Assembly (NCBI GenBank): GCA_022059125.1
Contig: JAEUWY010000020.1
Span: 1,054,001 to 1,118,000 of the forward strand
DNA: 64,000 bases
Source: Corynespora cassiicola
Lineage: Eukaryota > Ascomycota > Dothideomycetes > Pleosporales > Corynesporascaceae
Reading direction: 5' to 3'
Each line of letters starts with the position of its first letter. The first letter of the stretch is position 1. Under the pieces are notes generated by a model. It ran no database searches, was not told where the DNA came from, and was given only the letters and a program-made list of their open reading frames with translations. The position numbers and the translations under genes are program-made. Below, one piece after another: positions 54,694 through 64,000 of the stretch.

Positions 54694-55620
54694 ATGGGCT
54701 TCAAATCTCTGCTGGTCGCCTCCTTGGCAGTGGCGTCAAGCGCCATACCCATCCTCAACCCAATCCAGATGATGGAGGCGGTCGGGCCCGAGGCAGGAAA
54801 AGTGATTCAGAAATGCGCATCGCCGGGCATGCTGGCGCTTGCCTATGACGACGGACCGTACCAGTACACGCAAAAGCTCGTCGACACGCTGACCGCCGGC
54901 GGCGCCAAGGGCACCTTCTTCGTGACGGGCACCCTCTACGGTAACCTACACCCTACGCGCCGGCTGTGATCCTGACGCTGACGGGAATATTCAGGCTGCA
55001 TCTACGGCCAGAAGACGGCGCTACAGAATGCGTACAAGGCTGGCCATCAGATCGCCTCTCACAGCTGGTCGCACCCGCAGAACTTTGGCTCGCTGTCGAC
55101 TGCGGATTTGACATCGCAGATGCAGCGCCTGGAGCAGGCACTCGTTAACATCATTGGCGTGAAGCCGACGTATATGCGACCTCCCTACCTCGCGACGGGC
55201 GGGAATGTGCTGCCCACGATGAAGACGCTCGGGTACCGCGTCATCACCAACGACATCGATTCTGGAGGTAAAACCTCCCCTAGTTCGTGCGTGGGTGTTA
55301 TGAGCGAGGGATGCTAACGCGGCGATAGACTGGAACAATCAGAGCCCTGCGCAGAGCCAGCAGAAGTTTACGCAGGCGGGTGCCGGGGGTAATGGACATA
55401 TTCCGCTCATGCACGAGACCTACGCATCGACGGTGGATCAGCTTACGCCGTGGTTGATCAACTGGGCCAAGAACAATAACTTGAAGCTCGTTACTGTTGG
55501 TGAGTGCTCTTCGTTGTCGGATTGTGGAGGCAGAGTAGCTAACATGGTGCAGCCGAGTGCTTGGGCGATCCGACAGGGTCTTACATCAACGGTACTGCTA
55601 ATGGGCAATCGAGCTGTTAG
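54694..55620 (+). CDS. Secreted polysaccharide (chitin) deacetylase, CE4
   Basis: NodB-fold metal-dependent deacetylase; CE4 enzymes remove acetyl groups from chitin, chito-oligomers or related glycans. Four exons, 54694-54940, 54995-55267, 55329-55499 and 55553-55620 (introns 54, 61 and 53 nt), give 252 residues. Signal peptide: LLVASLAVASSAIP. Motif 1 is YDDGPY (Asp52, Asp53), motif 2 is HSWSHP (His105 and His109, metal ligands), motif 3 RPPYLATGG, and motif 4 is near the later DIDSGDWNNQSP. The catalytic-base His motif is PLMHETY. The tail CLGDPTGSYINGTA resembles ascomycete secreted chitin deacetylases. No CBM18 is attached. It may remodel its own wall or mask chitin oligomers in a host. 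Confidence 0.91.
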
Positions 55621-57349
55621 TTTTAGTTTGGCACATTATCGTAAAAATAAAACAACGAAATGTCTTACTATGAGTTTGCATGAGCTGTACGTTGTTCTTG
55701 GTGATGTTTTGATGCTACCATCAGCCTTCTGCTGGAGGTGCACGATGTTTGTCGGCATGGAAGTATCAGGAGGATGAATTCGCCTACTCGTAGAGTCTAC
55801 AGGTACAGTCTTCGACCGTCCTTCGTCCGTGATACCTAGGTACCTTCGCACAGGAAAGCCTAGAATACCATGTGACCGGTATCTCCGAACCTGATCACGT
55901 GAGAACTTCAGCACTCGCCCGTCTTGTCTCTTGCACAACTTAAATCCGTTCATGTAGACCGTATGTCTCAATACCCCCTAGATAAAATTCACGGAGGAGA
56001 GTTGAGCAAGGTTCACCATGTAATGGGCGCTTAAACGTCGATAAGCGCCTGAGACCGGGATGAGGGATGGGACAAGGACATCGTCGCCTGCGCTGTTTTC
56101 AATGGCACCGTGCTCTTCGTTCACAAGCGCACGCTTATAGTTGCACCGGCTTTGTGCTTGGTGCCTAACGTGTCAGCGGGCTGCGGCCCGCAAGTCGGGC
56201 CTTTTCGCGGGCCTATAGTCCAGTGTCGATGCCATAGCAGCAGGTATTCGAAATCCTTCAGGGGGGAGGGGAAGGTAGAGGTAGCGTGAGTTGACAGAAA
56301 GGTGGACCTGGGTGTTTGGTATGGTAGGGAGCGCAGGTTTGGCTGTCGAAAATGCAAGCTTGTCACTGTGCGCTCGCACGTACAGAGCTCAACTAGACAC
56401 TGTACTTTCCATGGAATGGAGTGGGCATACAGCTGATGGATGCGACAATGATGAATACCAGTTAATGTTATATGCGGGTCTTTCTTGTCGTGAATTCATC
56501 GGATAATGTTGAGGAGCGCAAGGTGAGGAGCCCGCCTGGAAAAAAACCAAAGGGCCCGCCTGCCCGCTTGCTTGCAAACGGGGCTGGCCCAAGTCAGAGT
56601 ACTGCTTGCTTACTGGCCACTCTTAAGAACATATGGTCTTGATGCACTAGATTTTTCAAACTCATACCTTGATTTCCAGGCCCGAATATCCTGGCTGTGG
56701 AGTTGGACGCTGAGAATCGTGCAGCCAGTGTTGCCGGCGCGCGGCTTTGGGGGGCGGCAACAGGACGAGTGCCCCATCGAGCTTGCGACAGGACTTCTAC
56801 CAGTGCACCCGCACGGCACATAGTTGAATATTATCATCACCATTACCAATTTGCATGCGCAGGCGATGGTCGCACCCAGAACATCCGGGAGGAGTTGGAA
56901 GTCGAGGTGTATCACCGACAGTGCGACGATAAAGCTCGACCTAAGGAGCCTGGCCTACGCACCCTGCCCGCCTTCATGGACACCCCAGTGTTATCAGAAT
57001 GTAGGTTGTTTCTTCTGGGATTCTAGGGTGCGATAAATGTACCCGATCACGAGTGCAACAGTACTCTTCTACATAACTATGTTGCGATTTGTTGGGGGAG
57101 TTTGGAATGTTAGATTCACCGCTGAGCGGTGAGGGCAGTAAATTTGGCTGGCGAAGTGAGCGAAGCCTATAGATCATGACACTCTCTAAAGTGCCTTCAC
57201 CTTCACCTCGCCGACCTCACTGCCGTGGCCGTGGCTATTTTCAGGCCACCTGCTCGCCTCTTGTACCTCTTCCACCAACACAACACACCTGCACTCTTTA
57301 CATCGTCAACTAGGATCCGGCGTTCCTTGGTCCACCGACCTGCTGTATC
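55621..57349. other. Intergenic, contains a GC-rich inverted-motif region
   Basis: 1.73 kb with no convincing gene. Short frames on both strands lack domain signal. It holds the possible hAT-type remnant at 56174-56570. Confidence 0.4.
56174..56570. mobile_element. Possible non-autonomous hAT-like remnant
   Basis: The left end CAGCGGGCTGCGGCCCGC and the right end GGGCCCGCCTGCCCGCTTG are roughly inverted, both with repeated GCGGGC/GGGCC motifs like the subterminal motifs of fungal hAT elements. I could not find an 8-bp target duplication, so this is weak. Confidence 0.25.
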
Positions 57350-58907
57350 ATGAACCTGCTCGATTTCCCCCCGGAAATATTTAGTGACATCGTGGCATTC
57401 TTTGTTGAGGCCGCTGGCGTCAATAAAGCATGGGAAGCACGAGATACCTGCCGTAAGTCTCCCAGCTTACCTTTTTCTGTAGCTCAGGAGCGACTATTTC
57501 CAACACATGGGGATACAATTTCTCCATTTGAGCTCCAAGCTTTTTTGCCATAATGTTTGCTTGTTTAATTATCATCTTTACTGACTATGTAACCTAGGGA
57601 CCTTTGCGACGTACATTGAGAATGAAATTTTCTACCGTTCTCGTAGAGAATCTCTCAAGCAGGAGTTTTTCTTCGATCCAATGGGCCAGATTTGGCACTC
57701 AGGAAAGTCAGACAGCCCGTTTGCCATTGAGAACAAGGTGGTCCGATATCTTCAGCATCGGATTCACTCACGATTTGCACAAGAAGAGATTTTCCCTCTC
57801 ATTGTCAGGAAAGCTGCTGCATACTTTACCAGACTCGACTCACGCCCAGGCCTATCAGAAGCCGAAAAGCTACGTTTTCACGTACTTACAATTATGAACA
57901 CGCTTTATAAGAGCATGGCACCTGTTACGCTTCTGAAATACATTCTCGAACCAATCTCTTCCATGGACATGCAATACCCGGTATCAAACATGGAGGAGTT
58001 GGAAGCATCTATCTGCTTTGCACTTTCAGTCGTGAAGGAAGATATACAGGCGATCAGAGATCTCATCAAGAGAGATCCTGCTGTCTTAACACGTCCGACC
58101 CCTTTCTTCGGGGAACCTTTCGCCCACATAGTCAGCATTGGAGACTCAACCAAAGCCTTGAATTTGGTTCTCAATAGCTCCATCGCTGCTATAGACCACA
58201 TCGACTCTAAAGTACTTCGAAAAGCTATCCACCAGGGAATCAAGGTCGCTCTGGAAAACACTTCAAGTGCTGGGAAGGCAATCAAAATACTAAAGTGGTG
58301 TCTAAAACAAGTCCAGCCCATAGGGACTGAATACAAAATTCGGTGGTTCAGACTAAGCGTCCGAGCTGCAAATGTCGGTTTTCTCAAACTCTTACTTGAT
58401 TCTGGGTATTCCAGACGGCTAGCAGAAATCTATCAAGAGAGCTTTTTCTTGGAATACCGCTACGGCGCCTGGAAAAGGAAACGATCTTTCGATCTTGTGT
58501 TGGAGGAGATTTTGCGCAGAGGGATATTGAATACCACAGATGTGTATGCGGTACCTGGGCACCGAACAATACTTCAACGGAAGTGGGGAGATGACATGAC
58601 TTTGCTCGAATTTGCAGCTGAGCAACGTGATTTCGTACTGCTGGAAGGACTTCTCATTCGGGGCGCGGATCCTGATGCAAAATCATGGGTTGGGAACGGG
58701 CCCCCATCATCCCCTCTTCGGCGTGCCGTCTCGAATGGGCTTATTTCCAATGTCGAGATACTTTTAGATTATGGAGCCGATCCCGAAGGAGGAAGAGATC
58801 CTCATAATAGATGCATAATGGAACTCACGGCATCGACATCCATCAAAGATGTTTTGAGAGCCGCCATCGAAAAAAAAACCACCACTCGGCAGGTGCGCAA
58901 GAACTGA
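57350..58907 (+). CDS. Ankyrin-repeat protein with F-box-like start
   Basis: A 470-residue protein from exons 57350-57452 and 57598-58907 (intron 57453-57597, 145 nt). The N-terminus MNLLDFPPEIFSDIVAFFV is F-box-like. The splice joins DTCR to TFATYIENEIFYR, a block common at the start of fungal ankyrin proteins. The middle is helical with no named domain. At least two ankyrin units are clear near the C-terminus: DMTLLEFAAEQRDFVLLEGLLIRGADPDAK and SPLRRAVSNGLISNVEILLDYGADPEGG, with weaker ones earlier (VGFLKLLLDSGYS). It ends in a basic tail (KKTTTRQVRKN). Probably a protein-interaction adaptor; partners unknown. Confidence 0.82.
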
Positions 58908-60081
58908 AGAGCTTCTAAACGTTGGGTAGCACACACCGGCGAAAGAAAGCCTGTTAAATTTTGCTTTGAGGTGGAGAAAACGGGCTACAGCTTCATTGAG
59001 CTCTATTGAAGATCTCAGCTCCTTTCACGGATTTCTTTTCTGCGTCAACAGCTTGGCTACGGCGATGGCTATGCTTTTGGTTTTCCTCGTGATTGATCAC
59101 CAGGCGGAGGAAGCTTACAATTTGGTGACCTACACGCATCTATGCATGCGATGGCTCACTTTCTTACTGGTTCCCGCCTCTTCGGCACCATGAGGACCAC
59201 GGCACAGGACCCTCCATCGTCATGGAGTCCCATCAGCATAGATTAAGCAGGCCTAGTGGATATCTTAATGAATAATATAATTAAAAGGATGATGCCCAGA
59301 AATTTGTGATGCACATGTGTTGGTTAGTGTCGCGAAGGAGCAGTTTTGTTGCCGACCGGTGGCGAGTTTCTCAGGGGCAAGAGACGGTTACGGTGACCAT
59401 CCTTTCTTTTGAGAGGCTCCTACGTGCGCCCAGATATAAACCTTGCCTCTTTTATCTTTTCATACAATAGTTTGAAACCTGGGTAGAAGTTTTTCCTCCA
59501 ACAGCCGCCAACAATGTCATGCAAGTTGGCTTCCCTGCGTCGTGCCACTTCCTCGGCTTCTTCACGGGATCCTGTCATGGGCTAGTGGGCAGCCATGGAT
59601 TGCATCAAACCTGATGACGCATGCACTCATTTGGTGGCTGCCGCTGTATGTAGGACTTCAGAACAGTCAGAGGAAGCTTTAGGCGGCCTGAAGGCATGAC
59701 ATCCTCGTCCCTCGATGCCCCCCGAGCTTCCGGCGACCCATTTAGAGTGCATGCTATCCTAAACGTGTGGCTTCAAACAAGCGGCTACAGTCTGGCATTG
59801 TGCAGTTCTTTCGTTTGACCCCTGAGAATGCAAGAAATCGGCTCAGCTCAACACTGCTGATGCCTTGTGCCGATGATCGCCGGGGAATTGGGAGAGCGCA
59901 ATCGGACGGCCCACCGCTTTTTACTCTATCGCCAATGAGACTCCCACCAAGTTGCCCCACGAGACTTAGAACAGTGCTAGGAGCATTGTCTCGTCCAGAA
60001 ACTCGAAGTCAACGTAATTCAAAGAAAACAATGCTGGAATCCCCAGCGCTTGTCATATAACTCCGCAAGACATGGCTAGTA

Positions 60082-60213
60082 CAGTCCATCCCCCGGCTCA
60101 GATGTCTGGCGGGTTTGCAACAGCCACTCAATCTTATGTCGGTTCCATAATCAACCATCTCTATTTGAAAAAAAGGCGTGTTGCGCTAGACATCGGAGCC
60201 AGGGGGAGAACTG
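60082..60213. mobile_element. MITE with terminal inverted repeats and TA duplications (Tc1/mariner, pogo/Fot1-like)
   Basis: 132 bp, starting CAGTCCATCCCCC followed by GGCTCAGATGTCTGGCG. Its end, read on the other strand, starts CAGTTCTCCCCC followed by TGGCTCCGATGTCTAGCG, so the ends are imperfect inverted repeats of about 30 bp. TA flanks both sides (60080-60081 and 60214-60215), as expected for Tc1/mariner target duplication, and CAGT termini suit the pogo/Fot1 group. It has no coding capacity. Three related relics occur at 21698, 23795 and 27173. Confidence 0.75.
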
Positions 60214-60913
60214 TATGCCTCATTCACAAGGCCTACCCAGCAGACTGACCTACGTGACCCTCTGATCATAGCTTAATCAACAACTTACTGTATCTAATGG
60301 CTGCGTGCATCCATGCTGAGAAGTCGCGAAATGCGGAAGCGCCCGATGACTAGGAGCATGAAGATTCTTCTTCGCAATACGTTCTCCATTGGCTCTAGAC
60401 TGTTCGATCAAAAACCACAAAGTGGCCCCTACCAACCCAGACAGTGTCATGTTTCATGTAATTCGGATGGCTTCTGGGTTCTATCTAAAGTTGTCGCACG
60501 GCGATTTCGATCTAACTGTACTGGAGATGATATGATTTGAGCTCGAGACGACCTGGGGAGCAGCGCTTCGCCGGAAGGAAAACCCACAAATTAGGGCCGA
60601 GGTAATTCTGGCACGCATATTGCGGCGCACACTGGAGTTTATTTCGCTACAAACTATATGATCAAATTCTGAAATATCCTTGAGCTGTCAAGTCGGCATA
60701 CAGCATCTGACGTGGCACTTGGGTATCATGGGGACCAAATCAATCGTTCCGAAATCTAAAGTGCCTAGTCTTCTGAATGCCAAAAAATAAGGTATCGATC
60801 CAGTCTCACCTTCAAGATCCACACTAAAACTCCAAATCGCATGTGTATCCGAGATGCATAAGATCAGGTCGCGGGACCCTCCCTTTGTCAGGGATGATTA
60901 ATCTTTGCAGTAG

Positions 60914-60938
60914 CCGCGGGACCCCAGAGATCCCGCGG
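60914..60938. repeat. GC-rich inverted repeat
   Basis: CCGCGGGA at 60914-60921 and TCCCGCGG at 60931-60938 form a perfect 8-bp inverted repeat with a 9-bp spacer. A partial copy, GCGGGACCCT, lies near 60870. Meaning unknown. Confidence 0.5.
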
Positions 60939-61592
60939 GTAGGCGACCATTCTCGAAGCGTCGACACCTAGCGCTTTGGATGCATGTAGGCCGCGCCACT
61001 GCACAGCTGAAACACGCCACACAGTGGCAGCCAACGGAGAGTCAAACCACTAAAATTCTGGCTAACTTGCCGGTACCCGCTTCATGCCAAGACTCCCATA
61101 CACCTCCGAGGTCAAGTGAATCGTTCACCTTTCATTTTGAGATTAGTGAGTCTGAAATGGGACATAGGAAGACTGAATAGTGCTGTAGAGTGGAGGCGAA
61201 AGAAGTGCCGATGTGTGTTCTCATCCACGCCTCATCCACGGGTCCCCTTCTTGTCCAACACAGCTCCTATCGGCCCACCAGGACCCCTTGGAACGAATAA
61301 GAAAATTGTTTTCTAGAAGCCCAAAGGCCTTTCCTCGATTATTATACAGCTCAAAAGCCCAACCTCATATGGTTAGCCCTATAACACCGGTGAAATATGC
61401 CCCAAATACGCCGAGACCTGTATATCGATGTCTGTCAACGCGGCATGCATGCAAGCGAGGCAAGCCACAGGCTTCGAGATTTCACTTGTGGAGAAACACT
61501 ATGTTTTGAGATTAAATTGTGGTTGTTTAACTCGAATCCATTTGTGGAGTCGCCACTTGGCAGAGTCATGTAGGGAGATGGAATGGCGAAGG

Positions 61593-61599
61593 TATAAAG
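61593..61599 (+). promoter_or_regulatory. TATA box of the AA9 gene
   Basis: TATAAAG, 148 bp before the start codon, followed by a C/T-rich leader (TTCTTTCAGG, TTTTACTTCG). This is the usual layout of strongly inducible fungal secreted-enzyme genes. Confidence 0.5.
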
Positions 61600-61746
61600 G
61601 ACATTGAAAGGCTTCATGGAATTCCTCACCACAGCATCATCAGCTTTGCGTTCTCTCGTTTGAAACATTCCATTCTTTTCACTCTTCCATTCTTTCAGGC
61701 TAGCCCTCAACCTTTTACTTCGTTGAATCTATCATAACCTTCCAAA

Positions 61747-62954
61747 ATGAAGTTGTCCATCCTCTCCGCCGCCGCCATCGTCAACTTTGCTTCGGCTCAC
61801 TACTTCTTCGACAAGCTCATCATCGATGGCAAGGAGACCAACTCTTATGAGTTTGTGAGAGAGAATACGCGCCCTGTACGTACGTCGGCTGGGTGGCACA
61901 CTGGTTGAACTTACGTTCACCCGTCTCAGCGCACTCCCTCCACTCTCCCCTCGAAATGAGAACATACTAATTATCAAAAAGGCGAAATACAACCCTACCA
62001 AGTGGGAGAATGTTAGAGATGATATGACACCAGTAAGAAGTCCCATATCCCCATGTGTGGTGACGCATGTGCTGATAGTTTACACAGGACCTCACGGACT
62101 TCCGATGCAACAAGGGAGCATTCGAGAGTGCTTCCCGCACCGGAACTGCCGAAGTCAAGGCTGGTTCCAAGCTTGCCATGAAGCTTGCTGTCGGTGCTAC
62201 CATGCAACATCCTGGGCCCGCGCTTGTGTACATGTCCAAGGCCCCTACCACTGCCAAGACCTATGAGGGTGATGGCGATTGGTTCAAGATCTTCGAGGAG
62301 AGCGTTTGCGACAAATCGGCAGACTTCACGAAGAATGCTTGGTGCACATGGGACAAGGATACCATCGAGTTCACCATTCCTGCCGACACTCCTGATGGAG
62401 GTATGCTCGTTCCCTCTCTTAGCCCGACGAAGCTCGCTAACTTGCTGTTTTCAGAGTACCTCATCCGCCCAGAGCATATCGGAGTTCACGGCGCCCATGT
62501 TGGACAGGCTGAGTTCTATTATGCGTAAGTACACCTTTATCATTCGATTCTTTCCTGCATCTTTTCCATCACCCCTATTCCCCAATACTCCAACCGTCAA
62601 TACCTTGCTGGTTAATCCAGAATGCGTTTTCTTGACCTTTTGAACACGTAACTGACTTTATACAGCTGTGCTCAGGTCAAGGTCACTGGTGGCGGCTCCG
62701 GCACCCCAGGCCCTACCGTCAAGTTCCCCGGCGCGTACAAGAAGGACGACCCCTCGTTCAACTTCAGCATCTACGGCGGATTCAAAGAGTACCCCATGCC
62801 CGGCCCATCTGTCTGGGGAGGCGGCAGCAGTGTTAGCGGCGGCAACGACACCACCACTGAGGCCACGACCCCTGTGAACAATGATCAGGCTACTGAGGAG
62901 GGCACTTGCAGTGGCAAGGTTTCTGCCCGCCACCCCCGCGACTTCCGCGCTTAG
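61747..62954 (+). CDS. AA9 lytic polysaccharide monooxygenase
   Basis: Copper enzyme that oxidatively cleaves cellulose or other beta-glucans outside the cell. Five exons, 61747-61875, 61982-62032, 62088-62400, 62455-62524 and 62666-62954 (introns 106, 55, 54 and 141 nt), give 283 residues. The signal peptide ends SAAAIVNFASA, exposing the essential N-terminal His of HYFFDKLIIDG, first ligand of the copper histidine brace. The second ligand is the His of VGATMQHPGPALVYM. The axial Tyr lies in QAEFYYACAQVKVTGG. In that motif the position normally held by the active-site Gln (QFY) is Glu (EFY). There is no CBM1; the tail is a Gly/Ser/Thr linker with a late Cys. Regioselectivity cannot be told. 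Confidence 0.93.
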
Positions 62955-64000
62955 GCTTCGTCGCTTTCAGCGCCGTGTGCATAACTCATCCCAGATGAGT
63001 ACGTCACCACAATCGCAAGATTGAGCGGTTCTGCGGCAATGTGCAGTTTTCAGGGGCTGGCTGTCTCAGTATGCCGATGGAAGCTTTATTATTCTATTCT
63101 TGTCACTCCTTTTTTTGACTTTTCGATCCAATCCAGCAGCCAGGTGCGTTTCTGCTCTTTGCGCATGCATGGGGTAGAGTTCGCTGTAGATATTATCCTC
63201 GAGTACATAAAATATCAATGCATTGTTTTCGCGTTGAAATGATTGTCCGCCAGTGCTGTCACAGCGTCGCGCTAGAAGAAACTGTAGGCACTTTGGTTAG
63301 CTCTTGTCGCAACCAAGGCCAGATGCCCTATTGTGAAAATCCCGTGCACATCTGTTCGACGTTAAGCCACATATTAACGCCTAGTTTGTGTCAGAAAACC
63401 GGGAGGGCCTTGGTTCATTACGCGGGGTACCAGGAACATTGTTGCAAATTCGGCAGCACATGCAAGTGGGCCGATCAAGCTTTTTCACAAGTCCCTGCAA
63501 GCGCCTGTTGGAACGGCGAGGTTGGTGCCAGCAGCCAACTCCCTAACCATCTGAGGTAAAATGCCCAATATTGGTGCCATCCGAGCCCACCCTAGCATGG
63601 GCCGAGCGTCAAATGATGATTGATCCAATGTCATTCAGCTTGTCTCGTGTCATCCTTCTCCTGACAGGCCGTTATGTTTCATGGTTCACTATGTGGCGTC
63701 GTGGACAAAGAAAAGTCCGACTAGGAGACCACCGAAAATTCCGCACCCCCTTTCAGAGCGACACTACTGTGGCTTTCCATCAGTATTCTCATTGAAAATC
63801 CCTTTGCGAGCGATGCATATCGTAAAGGCCTTTGACATAGGCTCAAATATCAATAATTAACGTCCCCTGCTCTCGAACTGGCCTACATTAGCCTATGAGT
63901 TAATTGTCTTCGACTGCCAACCCGACATCGTGCCCCTTCAGTCTTTGCTGTCTATGCAAGGGTATGGAAGACCTCAAATCCATGAAGCGTGCTAATGATG
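62955..64000. other. 3' flank, no gene recognised
   Basis: 1.05 kb. An open frame at 63218-63559 is Cys-rich by chance composition but has no signal peptide or clear start. I see no other feature up to the window edge. Confidence 0.4.

Larger units (their letters stand above)
58908..61746. other. Long gene-free region with an intact-looking MITE
   Basis: 2.84 kb. Open frames such as 58966-59193, 59767-60060 and 60313-60540 have no domain, no splice continuity and poor start context. It contains the MITE at 60082-60213, an 8-bp GC-rich inverted repeat at 60914-60938 and the AA9 promoter. Confidence 0.45.

Noticed and set aside
56610..57036. Several overlapping frames in the 56.6-57.0 kb stretch
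   Set aside because: Open in many frames on both strands, with no protein-like pattern.
63218..63559. Cys-rich 113-codon frame considered as a small secreted protein
   Set aside because: No signal peptide, no convincing ATG context and irregular Cys spacing.
1..64000. Secondary-metabolite cluster, CRISPR or viral insertion
   Set aside because: No PKS/NRPS/terpene backbone enzyme, no spaced direct repeats and no viral polymerase or capsid signature seen; the dioxygenase, SDR and Zn2Cys6 genes are far apart and next to housekeeping genes.

Overview
The window is nuclear DNA of a filamentous ascomycete (Pezizomycotina), most likely a dothideomycete. The evidence is gene architecture (short 45-90 nt introns with GTRNGT donors and CTRAC-type branch sites), a WetA conidiation regulator, RTA1, AA9, DUF3431 and Zn2Cys6 families, and small F-box families that look typical of Dothideomycetes. 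I resolved 31 protein-coding loci, 28 apparently intact and 3 broken. I found no tRNA, rRNA, CRISPR array, viral gene or recognisable biosynthetic gene cluster. Exon structures were derived by eye from splice signals, reading-frame continuity and family conservation; no alignment or expression data were available. || Layout. 1-6.2 kb: a secreted carboxylesterase cut by the window edge, an alpha/beta hydrolase, formyltetrahydrofolate deformylase and a mannitol-dehydrogenase-like SDR. 6.4-18.3 kb: a fungal polytopic membrane protein, a small F-box protein, the spindle-pole-body protein SFI1, a 59-residue twin-CX9C protein resembling complex I assembly factor NDUFAF8, and cytosolic isoleucyl-tRNA synthetase with a GC-AG intron. 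18.3-28 kb is accessory in character: a secreted protein built from an internal duplication, a secreted Cys-containing gene stopped by one TAG, a GAL80-like protein flanked by two degenerate transposon copies, an RTA1 protein, and a decayed secreted-protein gene with a transposon end in one intron. 28-45.7 kb is mostly core: a PLD-family protein, exosome RRP4, wetA, a TMEM234 homologue, a DUF3431 protein, a phytanoyl-CoA dioxygenase-like enzyme, a wrecked F-box gene, a small secreted protein, an m-AAA protease (AFG3 type), a tail-anchored protein and bc1 subunit QCR8. 46-64 kb: a secreted S33-type peptidase, a vacuolar Ca2+/H+ exchanger, a Zn2Cys6 regulator, a chitin-deacetylase-like CE4 enzyme, an ankyrin protein, a long gene-free tract holding an intact-looking MITE, and an AA9 polysaccharide monooxygenase. 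|| Shared themes. Four genes serve mitochondria (NDUFAF8-like, AFG3, QCR8, and one-carbon metabolism through the deformylase). Several secreted hydrolytic or redox enzymes (carboxylesterase, S33, CE4, AA9) fit a plant- or litter-associated lifestyle. The most notable non-genic signal is a 132-bp Tc1/mariner-type MITE with TA duplications at 60.1 kb and three degenerate relatives between 21.7 and 27.2 kb. Broken genes lie near those relatives, and their stops are compatible with C-to-T (RIP-like) mutation, though this is inference.
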